Shown here piece by piece: positions 44,280 to 53,055 of a stretch of DNA of 64,000 nt. Below the pieces are notes generated by a model. The model was not told the DNA's origin, made no database searches, and saw only the letters and a program-made list of their open reading frames with translations. Both the position numbers and the translations under genes were made by a program. Origin of the DNA: Nocardioides nematodiphilus (GTDB taxonomy: Bacteria; Actinomycetota; Actinomycetes; Propionibacteriales; Nocardioidaceae). The stretch spans positions 62,001-126,000 of the forward strand of contig NZ_JAIWOY010000005.1 of NCBI RefSeq assembly GCF_020216525.1, given 5' to 3'. The first letter of the stretch is position 1; each line of letters opens with the position of its first letter.

Positions 44280-45257
44280 ATGAGTCAGGATCAGGTGCCG
44301 TCCTACGTCGAGCAGGGTCGCGAGTTCACCCGCGACACCCGGTACATCGATGACCGGATCACGCGCGATGCGCGGGTCCCGGAGCAGGGGCCGACCGAGG
44401 GCGTGATGTGGCCGGTCGAGCCGGGCCGCTACCGGCTCATCGCCGCGAAGGCGTGTCCGTGGGCGACGCGCACGCTGATCGTGCGCCAGCTGCTGGGGCT
44501 GGAGGACGTGATCTCCGTCGGACTGCCCGGACCGACCCACGACGCCCGCTCGTGGACGTTCGACCTCGACGAGGGCGGCGTGGACCCGGTCCTCGGCATC
44601 CACTTCCTGCGCGACGCCTACGACGCGCGCTTCCCGGACTACCCGCGCGGCGTCACGGTGCCGGCGATCGTCGACACGGCTGGCGGCCCGACGCAGGGCG
44701 CCGTCGTCACCAACGACTTCCCGTGGATCACCCACGACCTCTTCTTCGAGTGGCGCGAGCACCACCGCGCGGACGCGCCGGACCTGTGGCCGGCCGATGT
44801 CCGCGACGAGATGGAGCAGGTGATGCAGCGGATCTACACCGAGGTCAACAACGGGGTCTACCGCTGCGGCTTCGCCGGCTCGCAGGAGGCGTACGACGCC
44901 GCGTACGACCGGCTCTTCACCGCGCTGGACTGGCTCGAGGAGCGCCTCGCCGATCGGCGCTTCCTGATGGGGGAGACGCTCACCGAGGCGGATGTCCGGC
45001 TCTGGACGACCCTGGCGCGCTTCGACGCGGTCTACCACGGCCACTTCAAGTGCAACCGCAACAAGCTCAGCGAGATGCCGAACCTGTGGGGCTACGCGCG
45101 CGACCTCTACCAGTCGTTCCCGGCGTTCCGCGACAACACCGACTTCGACCAGATCAAGGCGCACTACTACCGGGTGCACGTCGACATCAACCCGTCCGGC
45201 ATCGTCCCGAAGGGCCCGGACCTCTCCGGCTGGGACGTCCCGAGCGAGCGGGCCTGA
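44280..45257 (+). CDS. glutathionyl-hydroquinone reductase-like (omega-class GST) protein
   Basis: A 325-residue protein with the Cys motif KACPWATRTLIVR and C-terminal helices containing MGETLTEADVRLWTTLARFD, as in the YqjG/PcpF/ECM4 family. Such enzymes reduce S-conjugated hydroquinones. Actinobacteria often use mycothiol, so the thiol partner here is uncertain. ATG 44280 has GGGAGAG upstream; a GTG at 44268 is the alternative. It ends with a strong terminator. Confidence 0.9.
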   Translation: MSQDQVPSYVEQGREFTRDTRYIDDRITRDARVPEQGPTEGVMWPVEPGRYRLIAAKACPWATRTLIVRQLLGLEDVISVGLPGPTHDARSWTFDLDEGGVDPVLGIHFLRDAYDARFPDYPRGVTVPAIVDTAGGPTQGAVVTNDFPWITHDLFFEWREHHRADAPDLWPADVRDEMEQVMQRIYTEVNNGVYRCGFAGSQEAYDAAYDRLFTALDWLEERLADRRFLMGETLTEADVRLWTTLARFDAVYHGHFKCNRNKLSEMPNLWGYARDLYQSFPAFRDNTDFDQIKAHYYRVHVDINPSGIVPKGPDLSGWDVPSERA

Positions 45258-45271
45258 GCGGTCCTCGAACG

Positions 45272-45303
45272 CAGAAGAGCCCCTCTTGCGAGGGGCTCTT
45301 CTG
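45272..45303. terminator. bidirectional terminator
   Basis: Perfect 14-bp stem CAGAAGAGCCCCTC with loop TTGC, between the reductase gene and the convergent tRNA-Ser(GGA). It can end transcription from both sides. Confidence 0.85.
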
Positions 45304-45305
45304 GC

Positions 45306-45393
45306 TGGCGGACCCGGGGGGATTCGAACCCCCGAGGGCTTGCACCCAACACGGATTCCAGCCGTGCGCCATAGGCCACTAGGCGACGGGTCC
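45306..45393 (-). tRNA. tRNA-Ser(GGA)
   Basis: On the minus strand GGACCCG and CGGGTCC form the acceptor stem, with G73 and encoded CCA. The anticodon arm CACGG-CTGGAAT-CCGTG gives GGA, and a long variable arm is present. TTCGAAT is the T loop. Confidence 0.95.
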
Positions 45394-45466
45394 GCCGCGA
45401 ACCTTACCGGCCCACACCTGTGTCGCCGAATTCAGGGCCCCGGTCACGGTGGCGTACAACAGGGAT

Positions 45467-45811
45467 GTGGAGACCCTGCCTGCCGAGCCGGCCAAGAAGC
45501 GGCCGCGCCACCTGATGGACCCGAACAACCCGGTCCGCCCGGTCAACGACAAGTCGCTGACCCACGTCCAGCGCTGGGTGCTCTCGGTGCTGGCCGTCTT
45601 CACGATCGCCCACCTGTGCGTGGGCATCGTGATCGCCGCGACCATGACCGACCAGCGCAGCGGCCAGATCGGGCTGAGCATCATCGCCGGCCTGTTCGGC
45701 GTCGGCGCCGTGATCCTCGGTCAGGGGATCCACAAGCACGACCCGCGCAACGGCTGGCTCCTGATCGGTCTGCTGCCGACCGCCGTCGGCCTCTTCCTCG
45801 TCCTGCGCTGA
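45467..45811 (+). CDS. small membrane protein of unknown function
   Basis: A 114-residue protein. A basic N-terminal part (KKRPRHLMDPNNPVRPVND) precedes three hydrophobic segments (VLSVLAVFTIAHLCVGIVIAA, IGLSIIAGLFGVGAVILG, WLLIGLLPTAVGLFLVL). I do not recognise a family. Start GTG 45467 is preceded by TACAAC six bases upstream, suggesting a leaderless message; GTG 45449 is an alternative. Confidence 0.6.
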   Translation: METLPAEPAKKRPRHLMDPNNPVRPVNDKSLTHVQRWVLSVLAVFTIAHLCVGIVIAATMTDQRSGQIGLSIIAGLFGVGAVILGQGIHKHDPRNGWLLIGLLPTAVGLFLVLR

Positions 45812-45856
45812 GCCCCGGCTTGGGGCCGCGGTAGGGCCTCGCCTAGACTTCCTCGC

Positions 45857-45946
45857 AACCCCCCACGTGGCGGTATCTCGCCGAATCCCCCAGGGCCGGA
45901 AGGCAGCAAGGGTAGGAGAGCTCTATCGGGTACGTGGGGGGCCTTT
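45857..45946 (+). ncRNA. ffs: signal recognition particle RNA, small bacterial type
   Basis: CCCCCCACG (45860-45868) pairs with CGTGGGGGG (45934-45942) to close the molecule. The conserved domain IV apex GGCCGGAAGGCAGCAAGG with a GGAA tetraloop is at its centre. A -10 box TAGACT lies at 45845-45850. Ends are approximate. Confidence 0.9.
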
Positions 45947-45971
45947 GCGTCTCCGGAGGCCGTGATGCCGG

Positions 45972-47123
45972 CTAGCGCCGGACGGTGAGCGTCAGGTGGA
46001 CGGCGAGGCCGGCCAGGAGCGCCCAGAACGCGGCGCCGATGCCGGCAGCCTCGATGCCGCTGGCGGCGACGATGAAGGTCACGGCGGCGGCGATCCGCCC
46101 GTCGGGCGCCTCCATCGCGGCGGTGAGTGACGCGGCGAGCACGCTGATCAGCGCGAGTCCGGCGACGCCCACCGCCACGCCCTCCGGCGCGATCGCGACC
46201 ACGGCGGTGATGGCGGCCGAGGCCAGGGCGATCGGGAGGAAGAACCAGCCGGCGGCCGCGGCGACCCGGTAGCGCTGACGCGGATCGGGGTGCGCCTCCG
46301 GCGCCGCGGCGAGGGCCGCGGTCAGCGCGGCCAGGTTGACCGCGTGACCACCTGCGAAGGCGCCCGCCACCGTGCCGACGCCCGTGGCGAGCATGCTGGG
46401 CCGCCAGGGCGCCTCGTACCCGAAGGATGCGAGGACGGCGACGCCCGGGACGTTCTGGGAGGCCATCGTGACCAGCCAGAGCGGCAGTGCGATGGTGAGC
46501 AGCGCGCTCATCGAGAAGGCGGGCGTGGTGAGGTCCACTCGCGGCAGCAGGTCGCCGTGGAGACCACCGTGTCGGCTGAGCCAGAGACCGATCGTGATCA
46601 TCGCGGCCGCGAAGGCAGCCGGGACCGCGAAGCGCGGCGCGAGCCGGATCAGGGCCAGCCAGACGAGGACCGGAGGCAGCATGAGCGCCGGGTGGTCGAT
46701 GACGCCGTGGACGGGCGTCAGCACGATCTCGAGGAGGACGCCGGCGAGCATGGCCTGAGCGATCGGGGTCGGGATCGCGGCGATGAGGCGGCCCAGCCGC
46801 GGCCAGAGGCCGGTCAGGATGATGAGGAGCCCGACCACGACGAACGCGCCGACCGCCGCGGCCCAGCCACCGTCGACGTGGCCGGTGCCGGCGAGCAGCG
46901 CCGCGCCGGGCGTCGACCAGACGATGAGGACGGGGATCCGGTGACGGTGGCTCAGGGCGATGGTCGCGACGCCCTGGACGACGCAGAGGGCCGCCAGGCC
47001 GGAGGCGGCCTGGGCCGGGCTCGCACCGACCGCGCGCAGCCCGGCGATCACCACCATCGCCGAACTCGCGAAGCCGACGAGCGCGACCACCGCTCCTGAG
47101 GAGGCGACATGCCATCGTTCCAT
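45972..47123 (-). CDS. BenE-family (benzoate/H+) transporter
   Basis: A 383-residue membrane protein with about twelve hydrophobic segments, normal for BenE. Family features include PVLIVWSTPGAALL, LPLWLVTMASQNVPGVAVL and GGHAVNLAALTAAL. It would import an aromatic acid with protons. It is divergent from an XRE-cupin regulator across only 27 bp, so they probably share control. I start at ATG 47123; an ATG at 47135 is possible. Confidence 0.85.
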   Translation of the reverse strand: MERWHVASSGAVVALVGFASSAMVVIAGLRAVGASPAQAASGLAALCVVQGVATIALSHRHRIPVLIVWSTPGAALLAGTGHVDGGWAAAVGAFVVVGLLIILTGLWPRLGRLIAAIPTPIAQAMLAGVLLEIVLTPVHGVIDHPALMLPPVLVWLALIRLAPRFAVPAAFAAAMITIGLWLSRHGGLHGDLLPRVDLTTPAFSMSALLTIALPLWLVTMASQNVPGVAVLASFGYEAPWRPSMLATGVGTVAGAFAGGHAVNLAALTAALAAAPEAHPDPRQRYRVAAAAGWFFLPIALASAAITAVVAIAPEGVAVGVAGLALISVLAASLTAAMEAPDGRIAAAVTFIVAASGIEAAGIGAAFWALLAGLAVHLTLTVRR

Positions 47124-47150
47124 AAACAGAACCATACTAGGCTCGCGCCC
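47124..47150. promoter_or_regulatory. overlapping divergent promoters
   Basis: Only 27 bp separate the two start codons. TAGTAT on the minus strand and CATACT on the plus strand are -10-like and overlap, so both genes likely have very short leaders and shared control. Confidence 0.4.
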
Positions 47151-47687
47151 ATGGAGGCGGAGCTGGCGGCGGCGATCGGCGCGCGCGTACGGCTCGCGCG
47201 GCAGCAGGCCGGCCTGTCCCTGAGCGCCCTCGCGGCCCGCGCGGGTGTCGGGAAGGGATCGCTCTCCGAGCTCGAGAACGGCACCCGCAACCCGACCCTC
47301 TCCACGCTCTACGCCCTCGCCGATGCGCTCGACGCCCCGCTCGCGACCTTCCTGGTCGCACCCGGGTCCTTCGTCGCCTCGCCAGGCATCGCGGCGCGGC
47401 TGCTCGACGCCCGCCGGCACGACGACGGCACCACGGTCGAGGTCTACCTGCTGAGCCTGGAGCCGGCTGCCGCCCATCGCTCCGGTGCGCACGGTCCCGG
47501 CGTCACCGAGCACCTCCTGATCACCCATGGCCGTGCCCGCGTCGGCGCGCTCGGCCGCGAGCAGACGGTGGGCGTGGGGGAGACGGCTGCCTGGGTCAGC
47601 GACGTCGAGCACGGCTACGAGGCGCTCGACGACGCCCCGGTCGAGGCGGTGCTGACGATCCGCTCGCCTGGCGCAGGCTCCGAGTAG
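47151..47687 (+). CDS. XRE-family regulator with cupin domain
   Basis: A 178-residue protein. Helix-turn-helix at about 8-62 (VRLARQQAGLSLSALAARAGVGKGSLSELENG), then a cupin barrel (AHRSGAHGPGVTEHLLITHG...GETAAWVSDVEHGYEAL). Such regulators sense small ligands bound in the cupin. Its position back-to-back with BenE suggests it regulates that transporter. Start ATG 47151; upstream in-frame codons run into the BenE gene. Confidence 0.88.
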   Translation: MEAELAAAIGARVRLARQQAGLSLSALAARAGVGKGSLSELENGTRNPTLSTLYALADALDAPLATFLVAPGSFVASPGIAARLLDARRHDDGTTVEVYLLSLEPAAAHRSGAHGPGVTEHLLITHGRARVGALGREQTVGVGETAAWVSDVEHGYEALDDAPVEAVLTIRSPGAGSE

Positions 47688-47701
47688 CTGCAGGGGCAGC
47701 C

Positions 47702-47801
47702 GACTCGGCCCTCGCGCACGGTCGACTCGGCCCTCGCGCACGGTCGACTCGGCCCTCGGGCACCGGCGACTCGGCCGTCGCGCCTCGGTGACTCGGCCCT
47801 G
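47702..47801. repeat. 22-bp tandem repeat array, about 4.5 units
   Basis: Units begin GACTCGGCCCTCGCGCAC and repeat every 22 bases at 47702, 47724, 47746, 47768 and 47790 (partial). The first two are identical; later ones drift. It lies in the 344-bp convergent gap 47688-48031, which holds no gene; beyond the array I see only ordinary sequence and the terminator. The same unit occurs inverted at 63278-63365. Confidence 0.9.
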
Positions 47802-47981
47802 AGCTGGAGGCCTCCCGCCCGCGCGGCCTCCCGTGGCGGATCACGACCGGCCGCCGCGTCGTGACGCCTCTGGGCTGGTCGAAGCTGGGGCGCGCCGGTC
47901 TCCGCGACGTCGAGGAACTGGTGAGAAGAGTTGTCGTCTGCTGCCGGCCGGGCCGACCTTCTCACCTGTATCCCGCGAAAT

Positions 47982-48021
47982 CGAGTGGGCCCCGGCAGCG
48001 ACAGCTGCCGGGGCCCACTCG
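47982..48021. terminator. strong terminator downstream of the EtfD-like gene
   Basis: An 18-bp perfect stem (CGAGTGGGCCCCGGCAGC and complement) with loop GACA, ten bases beyond the TAA of the minus-strand gene. Confidence 0.85.
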
Positions 48022-48031
48022 TCGAGCTGCT

Positions 48032-51000
48032 TTACAGGTCGAACAGCGACCCGGCGCCGTGGATGTCCACATCGGTACGCGGGGTGTGAGCCTCGCCCGA
48101 GCTGGTCGGAGCCGGGGCGGCGGGAGCCGGAGCGGGCTCCGGCTCGGTCTCGGCGGCCTCGGGCGCTGCCGGGGCCTCCTCGACGCGGACCGGGGTCTCC
48201 TCGACAGCGGGAGCAGCCTCCTCGACCGACACGGCCTCAGCGGCAGCCGGAGCGGCCTCCTCGGCGTCAGGCTCGGCGTCCGGCTCGGCCGGAGTCTCGG
48301 CAACCGGAGTCGGCGCAGCCGGGGCGGGGGCAGCGGCCGGAGCGGCCGCGACGGCGCCCGACGGGGCCTCGATGTCGAAGAGCGAGGCAGCCGCCTCGAT
48401 GTCGACGTCCGTGCGCGGAGCCGATGCGGTGCCCGAGCTGCTGGCGGCCGGAGCGACCGGAGCGGTCGGGGCGGCAGGCGCCGGGGCAGCCTGGGTCTCG
48501 ACCGGCTCGGGCTCCGGAGCCGCCTCGGCAGGCGTCTCCTCCGCGACCGGCGCCTCGGCCGGGGCGGCTTCGGCAGCGGGCGCCGCCTCCTCGACCGGAG
48601 CCGCCGGCGCGGCAGCGGCCGGGGCCGGAGCAGCGGCGACCGAGCCGGTCGGGGCGGCGATGTCGAAGAGCGAGCCGGCAGCCTCGATGTCGACGTCCGT
48701 GTGCGGGACCGACGACGAGCCCGTCGAGACCGGCGCCGTCGTGGCCGGGATCTCGGCGGCCGGAGCAGCCTCGGCGGACTCGACCTCCGGAGCGGCCACG
48801 GCCGGAGCGGAGGTGGCGGCAGACGACGCGGCCGCAGCCGGAGCCTGGGCCGGGACGTCGAAGAGCGAGCCGCCGGCGTTCAGGTCGATCGCCGGGGCAG
48901 CAGCCTCGGCCGCTGGAGCGGCCTCCGCCTTCGGGGCCTCGGCCTTCGGCTCCGTCGTGGCGGGTGCGGGGGTCTCGGTGGCCGGCACGTCGAAGAGCGA
49001 GCCGCCGGCGTTCAGGTCGACCGCCGGGGCAGCAGCCTCGGCCGCTGGAGCGGCCTCCGCCTTCGGGGCCTCGGCCTTCGGCTCCGTCGTGGCGGGTGCG
49101 GGGGTCTCGGTGGCCGGCACGTCGAAGAGCGAGCCGCCGGCGTTCAGGTCGACCGCCGGGGCAGCAGCCTCGGCCGCTGGAGCGGCCTCCGCCTTCGGGG
49201 CCTCGGCCTTCGGCTCCGTCGTGGCGGGTGCGGGGGTCTCGGTGGCCGGCACGTCGAAGAGCGAGCCGCCGGCGTTCAGGTCGACCGCCGGGGCAGCAGC
49301 CTCGGCCGCTGGAGCAGCCTCCGCCTTCGGGGCCTCGGCCTTCGGCTCCGCCGTGGCGGGTGCCGGGGTCTCGGTGGCCGGCACGTCGAAGAGCGAGCCG
49401 CCGGCGCCCAGGTCGGCTCCTGCGGCAGGCGTGGCTGCCTCCTCCTGGGGAGCCTTCTCCTGCGGGGCGGAAGCCGCCGGGGTGTCGAACAGCGACGACG
49501 AGTCGTCGAAGAGCGAGCCACCCGAGGCGGGCGAGGCCGGTGCGGCCGGGGCCGCGGGCTCCTGGGCAGGCGTGTCGAAGAGCGACGAGCCACCCGAGGC
49601 CTTGGCCGCCGGGCCCGCGTCAGCGGTCTCGGTGATCGTGTTCTCGGTGACCGTGACGTCACCGGGGGACGGCTCGGCCTTGGTGGCGACGTCGGCAGCC
49701 TTGGCCGCCGCAGCGGCAGGCTCCTCGGTCGACTGGCCCGGGAGCAGCTTGGTGGCCTGCTCGCCCTTGACCGACGCGAGCAGCATCTGAGCCACGTCGA
49801 GGACCTCGACCGACTCGCGCGCCGTGCCGTCCGCCTGCGAGGCGGTCAGGCCGTCCGAGATCATCACGCGGCAGAACGGGCAGCCGACGGCGATCTGGTC
49901 GGCGCCGGTGCCGACGGCCTCGTCCGTACGGTTGCGGTTGATCCGCGAGCCGATCTTCTCCTCCATCCACATGCGGGCGCCGCCGGCGCCACAGCAGAAG
50001 GACTTCTCGGAGTTGCGCGGCATCTCGACGTACTCGGCGCCGGGCAGGATCTCGAGGAGCTCGCGCGGCGGCGTGTAGACGCCGTTGTGGCGACCCAGGT
50101 AGCACGGGTCGTGGTAGGTGATGGAGCGCTTGTGCGCGCCCGCGCCCTGCGCGACCGGGGTCAGCTTGCCCTCGCGCACCAGGCGGTTGAGCAGCTGCGT
50201 GTGGTGGACGACCTCGAGCTCGACGCCGAACTGCTTGTACTCGTTCTTCAGCGTGTTGAAGCAGTGCGCACAGGTGGTGACGGCCTTCTTGACCTTGAAC
50301 TCCTTGAACGTCTCGACGTTCTGCTGAGCCAGGCCCTGGAAGACGAACTCGTTGCCGGCGCGGCGGGCCGGGTCACCCGTACACGTCTCGCCGTTGCCGA
50401 GGACGCCGAAGGTCACGCCGGCCATGTTGAGCAGCTCGGCGACGGCGCGGGTGGTCTTCTTCGCGCGGTCCTCGTACGCGCCGGCGCAGCCGACCCAGAA
50501 GAGCCAGTCGACGGACTCGAGCGAATCGAGATCCTCGCCCACGACCGGGACGTCGAACTCGAGGCCCTTGGCCCAGTCCATGCGCGCGTTCGGCGACATG
50601 TTCCAGGGGTTGCCCTTGTTCTCCAGGCCCTTGAACAGGCCGTTGAGCTCGGAGGGGAAGTTGGACTCGACGAGCACCTGGTAGCGCCGCATGTCCATGA
50701 TGTGGTCGACGTGCTCGATGTCGACGGGGCACTGCTGGACGCAGGCGCCGCACGAGGTGCAGGACCAGAGCACGTCCTCGTCGATGACGAACGAGGGGCC
50801 GTCCGAGGGGCTCGGGTTGTAGAACCAGTCGAGCACCTGGTCGCCCTCGCCGACCGACTGGTCGGCGGTGGTCTTGCCGACCAGTGGCAGCTCGCGGCGC
50901 TCGGCGCTGCCCTCGAGGTACGGGGCGGAGGCGTACGCGTGCTCGCGCAGGCCCATGACGAGGGCCTTCGGGGAGAGCGGCTTCTCGGTGTTCCAGGCCG

Positions 51001-51991
51001 GGCACTGCGACTGGCAGCGGCCGCACTCGGTGCAGGTGGTGAAGTCGAGGATGCCCTTCCAGGAGAAGTCCTCGATGGTGCCGGCGCCGAGCTTCGCGTC
51101 CTCGTCGAGGTCGTCGATGTCGTCGAGTGTGATGACCTTGCCGCCGGACGTCAGCGGCTTCATCGCGCCGAGCGCGAGGGTCTTGCCGTCGGTGTCGCGG
51201 CCGGTCGACTCACGCTTGTAGAAGATGTTGAACCAGGCGGTGAAGCGGTGCCACGCCACGCCCATGGTCAGGTTGGTCGAGATCACGATCAGCCAGATCA
51301 TCGCGGAGATGATCTTGAACGCGGCGATGCCGAAGACGATGTTCTCCAGCGTGCCGATGTTGTCCTCGTGCCCCGCCGGGTAGAGGTGGCTGAAGAGCTG
51401 CGAGATCGGGAAGTGGAAGCCGGTCGCGTGCTCGGCGTGCTCGCCGCCGTGCGCCAGCGCGAGGTTCTTCTCGGCGCCGCGGATGAAGAGGATCGCGCAG
51501 GACTCGAGCAGCACCATCGCCTCGACGAAGAACGCCTGCCACATGGTCGAGCCGAAGAATCGGGTCTTGCGGCCCTGGTCCTTGGGCATGTGCGTGAGGC
51601 GGTAGACGAACAGCGGGACGATGCCGAGCGTGCCGAGCAGGCCGAGGCCCTCGGCGACCCACTCGTAGCCGAACCACCGGCCGATGATCGGGATGGTCCA
51701 CAGCGGGTCGAACAGCTGGAAGTAGGCCGAGCCCACCGCGGTCGACAGCATGATGAACGCCGCGAAGGCGAACCAGTGCAGGATGCCGATCCACGTCCAC
51801 TGGAGCATGCGGGTGTGGAGGACCGTCTCCTTGAGCATGGCCCCGAGGCGGCGACCGGGGTTGTCGGTACGGCCGAGCGCGGGCTGTCCGACGCGGAGCA
51901 CGCCGAGCATCCGTCGTACGGCGATGACCGTCAGCGTGATCGCGACGGCGCTCAACGCGAACGAGACGACGATGGCGATGGTCTGCAACAT
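48032..51991 (-). CDS. EtfD/FadF-type membrane iron-sulfur oxidoreductase with a long SLFD-repeat tail
   Basis: A 1319-residue protein. Residues 1-270 hold about five to six membrane helices. Two 4Fe-4S motifs follow, CTECGRCQSQCP (near 322) and CTSCGACVQQCP (near 412). Then come CCG-type cysteine modules (CAHCFNT, CYLGRHNG, CCGAGGARMW near 664, CPFCRVM). This core of about 760 residues matches mycobacterial EtfD, which passes electrons from ETF (beta-oxidation) to the quinone pool. Residues about 760-1319 are Ala/Pro/Glu-rich, probably disordered, with eleven SLFD motifs, the last at the very C-terminus. Four 44-residue repeats (132 bp each) lie at about 870-1045. A good AGGAGG site precedes ATG 51991. 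The tail's job is unknown. Confidence 0.9.
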   Translation of the reverse strand: MLQTIAIVVSFALSAVAITLTVIAVRRMLGVLRVGQPALGRTDNPGRRLGAMLKETVLHTRMLQWTWIGILHWFAFAAFIMLSTAVGSAYFQLFDPLWTIPIIGRWFGYEWVAEGLGLLGTLGIVPLFVYRLTHMPKDQGRKTRFFGSTMWQAFFVEAMVLLESCAILFIRGAEKNLALAHGGEHAEHATGFHFPISQLFSHLYPAGHEDNIGTLENIVFGIAAFKIISAMIWLIVISTNLTMGVAWHRFTAWFNIFYKRESTGRDTDGKTLALGAMKPLTSGGKVITLDDIDDLDEDAKLGAGTIEDFSWKGILDFTTCTECGRCQSQCPAWNTEKPLSPKALVMGLREHAYASAPYLEGSAERRELPLVGKTTADQSVGEGDQVLDWFYNPSPSDGPSFVIDEDVLWSCTSCGACVQQCPVDIEHVDHIMDMRRYQVLVESNFPSELNGLFKGLENKGNPWNMSPNARMDWAKGLEFDVPVVGEDLDSLESVDWLFWVGCAGAYEDRAKKTTRAVAELLNMAGVTFGVLGNGETCTGDPARRAGNEFVFQGLAQQNVETFKEFKVKKAVTTCAHCFNTLKNEYKQFGVELEVVHHTQLLNRLVREGKLTPVAQGAGAHKRSITYHDPCYLGRHNGVYTPPRELLEILPGAEYVEMPRNSEKSFCCGAGGARMWMEEKIGSRINRNRTDEAVGTGADQIAVGCPFCRVMISDGLTASQADGTARESVEVLDVAQMLLASVKGEQATKLLPGQSTEEPAAAAAKAADVATKAEPSPGDVTVTENTITETADAGPAAKASGGSSLFDTPAQEPAAPAAPASPASGGSLFDDSSSLFDTPAASAPQEKAPQEEAATPAAGADLGAGGSLFDVPATETPAPATAEPKAEAPKAEAAPAAEAAAPAVDLNAGGSLFDVPATETPAPATTEPKAEAPKAEAAPAAEAAAPAVDLNAGGSLFDVPATETPAPATTEPKAEAPKAEAAPAAEAAAPAVDLNAGGSLFDVPATETPAPATTEPKAEAPKAEAAPAAEAAAPAIDLNAGGSLFDVPAQAPAAAASSAATSAPAVAAPEVESAEAAPAAEIPATTAPVSTGSSSVPHTDVDIEAAGSLFDIAAPTGSVAAAPAPAAAAPAAPVEEAAPAAEAAPAEAPVAEETPAEAAPEPEPVETQAAPAPAAPTAPVAPAASSSGTASAPRTDVDIEAAASLFDIEAPSGAVAAAPAAAPAPAAPTPVAETPAEPDAEPDAEEAAPAAAEAVSVEEAAPAVEETPVRVEEAPAAPEAAETEPEPAPAPAAPAPTSSGEAHTPRTDVDIHGAGSLFDL
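48857..49384 (-). repeat. four tandem 132-bp coding repeats in the EtfD-like tail
   Basis: Near-identical 132-bp units start at 48857, 48989, 49121 and 49253, with a partial fifth from 49385. Each encodes 44 residues with DLNAGGSLFDVPATE and an Ala/Pro/Glu/Lys spacer. In-frame length keeps the protein open. Confidence 0.95.
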
Positions 51992-52139
51992 GCCGGCAGG
52001 CCTCCTTGGCTCTACTGTCCTGCGGTTCTGCGGGGCGAGGTGAGCCTAGGGGAGGCCCACCGGGGTGTGAAGCGCGGGACGCCCCACTGTGAGCCAACTC
52101 TACTTGTCGGTAACTTCAATGTGTCTGGTGAGGTCGGCC

Positions 52140-53042
52140 TCACCCGTGCTGGGGCGGTGCGAGTCCCTCGAAGGCGTACGTCTCCTTGACCACCTGCAAG
52201 TGCATCCAACTGTCGGCCTGATTGACTCCCGGCAGGCCGCGCACCTGCTCCAGACCGGCGAGCAGCTCGCCGAGGTCGTACGAGCGCAGGGTGAGGATGA
52301 GGTCGTAGCGCCCGAGGGTGCGGGCCAGGAAGCTCGCCTGGGGGAGCTCGTGCAGCCGGTCGAGGAGGTCCTGCGGGTCGCCGCTCACCCGCAGCCCGAT
52401 GCCCATGGCTGCCTGGCCGTCGCGGCCGGGCTGGCGCACCAGCGCGCCGATCCGGACCACGCCGGAGTCCATCAGCCGGATCACCCGCTTCCGCACGCCG
52501 GCGGGCGTGAGCTGCACGTGGTCCGCGAGCTCGACGTACGACGCGCGTCCGTCGGTCTGGAGCACGCGCAGCAGCGCGGCGTCGATCTCGTCGATCTGGT
52601 GGTCGGTGTCGCCGACCGGGCCGATGACGTCGCGCATCACCTCGATGTAGGAGAGCGTGTCGACGCCCTGCACCCCGGGGACCGAGCGCAGCGCCGTGAG
52701 TGCCCGGTCGAGCTCCTCGGCGGAGGAGGTGCGCAGCTCGGCCACGATGCTGTGCGGGCCTGAGGTGAGCGACACGAACGGGCAGTCCTCGCGCTCGGCG
52801 ACCAAGCGGGCCACCGGCTCCGCCGGTCCGCGGACGACGAGCCCCACGTGGGCCAGCGAGGCACGCCCGAGTACGGAGGGGTGGACCACGCCGTGCACCA
52901 CGACCTGACCGGTCTCGATGAGGCGGTTGATGCGCCCCGCGGCGGCAGACCGCGACAGGCCGATCGCCTCCGCGACCTCGCGGTGGCCGAGCCGGCCGTC
53001 GGTCTGCAGCAGCCGGATGATCGCCTGATCGGTCTCGTCCAC
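52140..53042 (-). CDS. duplicated Lrp/AsnC-family regulator
   Basis: A 300-residue protein, twice the usual 150. Two AsnC units lie in tandem: helix-turn-helix 1 at about 3-50 (LLQTDGRLGHREVAEAIGLS) with a ligand domain to about 140, then helix-turn-helix 2 at about 152-200 (LLRVLQTDGRASYVELADHV) with its ligand domain to 290. GTG start at 53042. It is divergent from the SnoaL-permease-ureohydrolase operon and probably controls it in response to an amino-acid-like ligand. Confidence 0.88.
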   Translation of the reverse strand: MDETDQAIIRLLQTDGRLGHREVAEAIGLSRSAAAGRINRLIETGQVVVHGVVHPSVLGRASLAHVGLVVRGPAEPVARLVAEREDCPFVSLTSGPHSIVAELRTSSAEELDRALTALRSVPGVQGVDTLSYIEVMRDVIGPVGDTDHQIDEIDAALLRVLQTDGRASYVELADHVQLTPAGVRKRVIRLMDSGVVRIGALVRQPGRDGQAAMGIGLRVSGDPQDLLDRLHELPQASFLARTLGRYDLILTLRSYDLGELLAGLEQVRGLPGVNQADSWMHLQVVKETYAFEGLAPPQHG

Positions 53043-53055
53043 GTCGTCCTCGCCA

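Noticed and set aside
47702..47801. Possible CRISPR array
   Set aside because: Units are contiguous with no unique spacers and no cas genes are present; the same holds for 63278-63365.
48857..49384. 132-bp repeats as a mobile or CRISPR-like element
   Set aside because: They keep one reading frame and encode the SLFD tail; they are intragenic coding repeats.
47861..52189. Very long open frame (1442 codons) on the plus strand
   Set aside because: It is antisense to the EtfD-like gene; its Arg/Gly/Val-rich translation has no family motif and follows from third-position GC bias.
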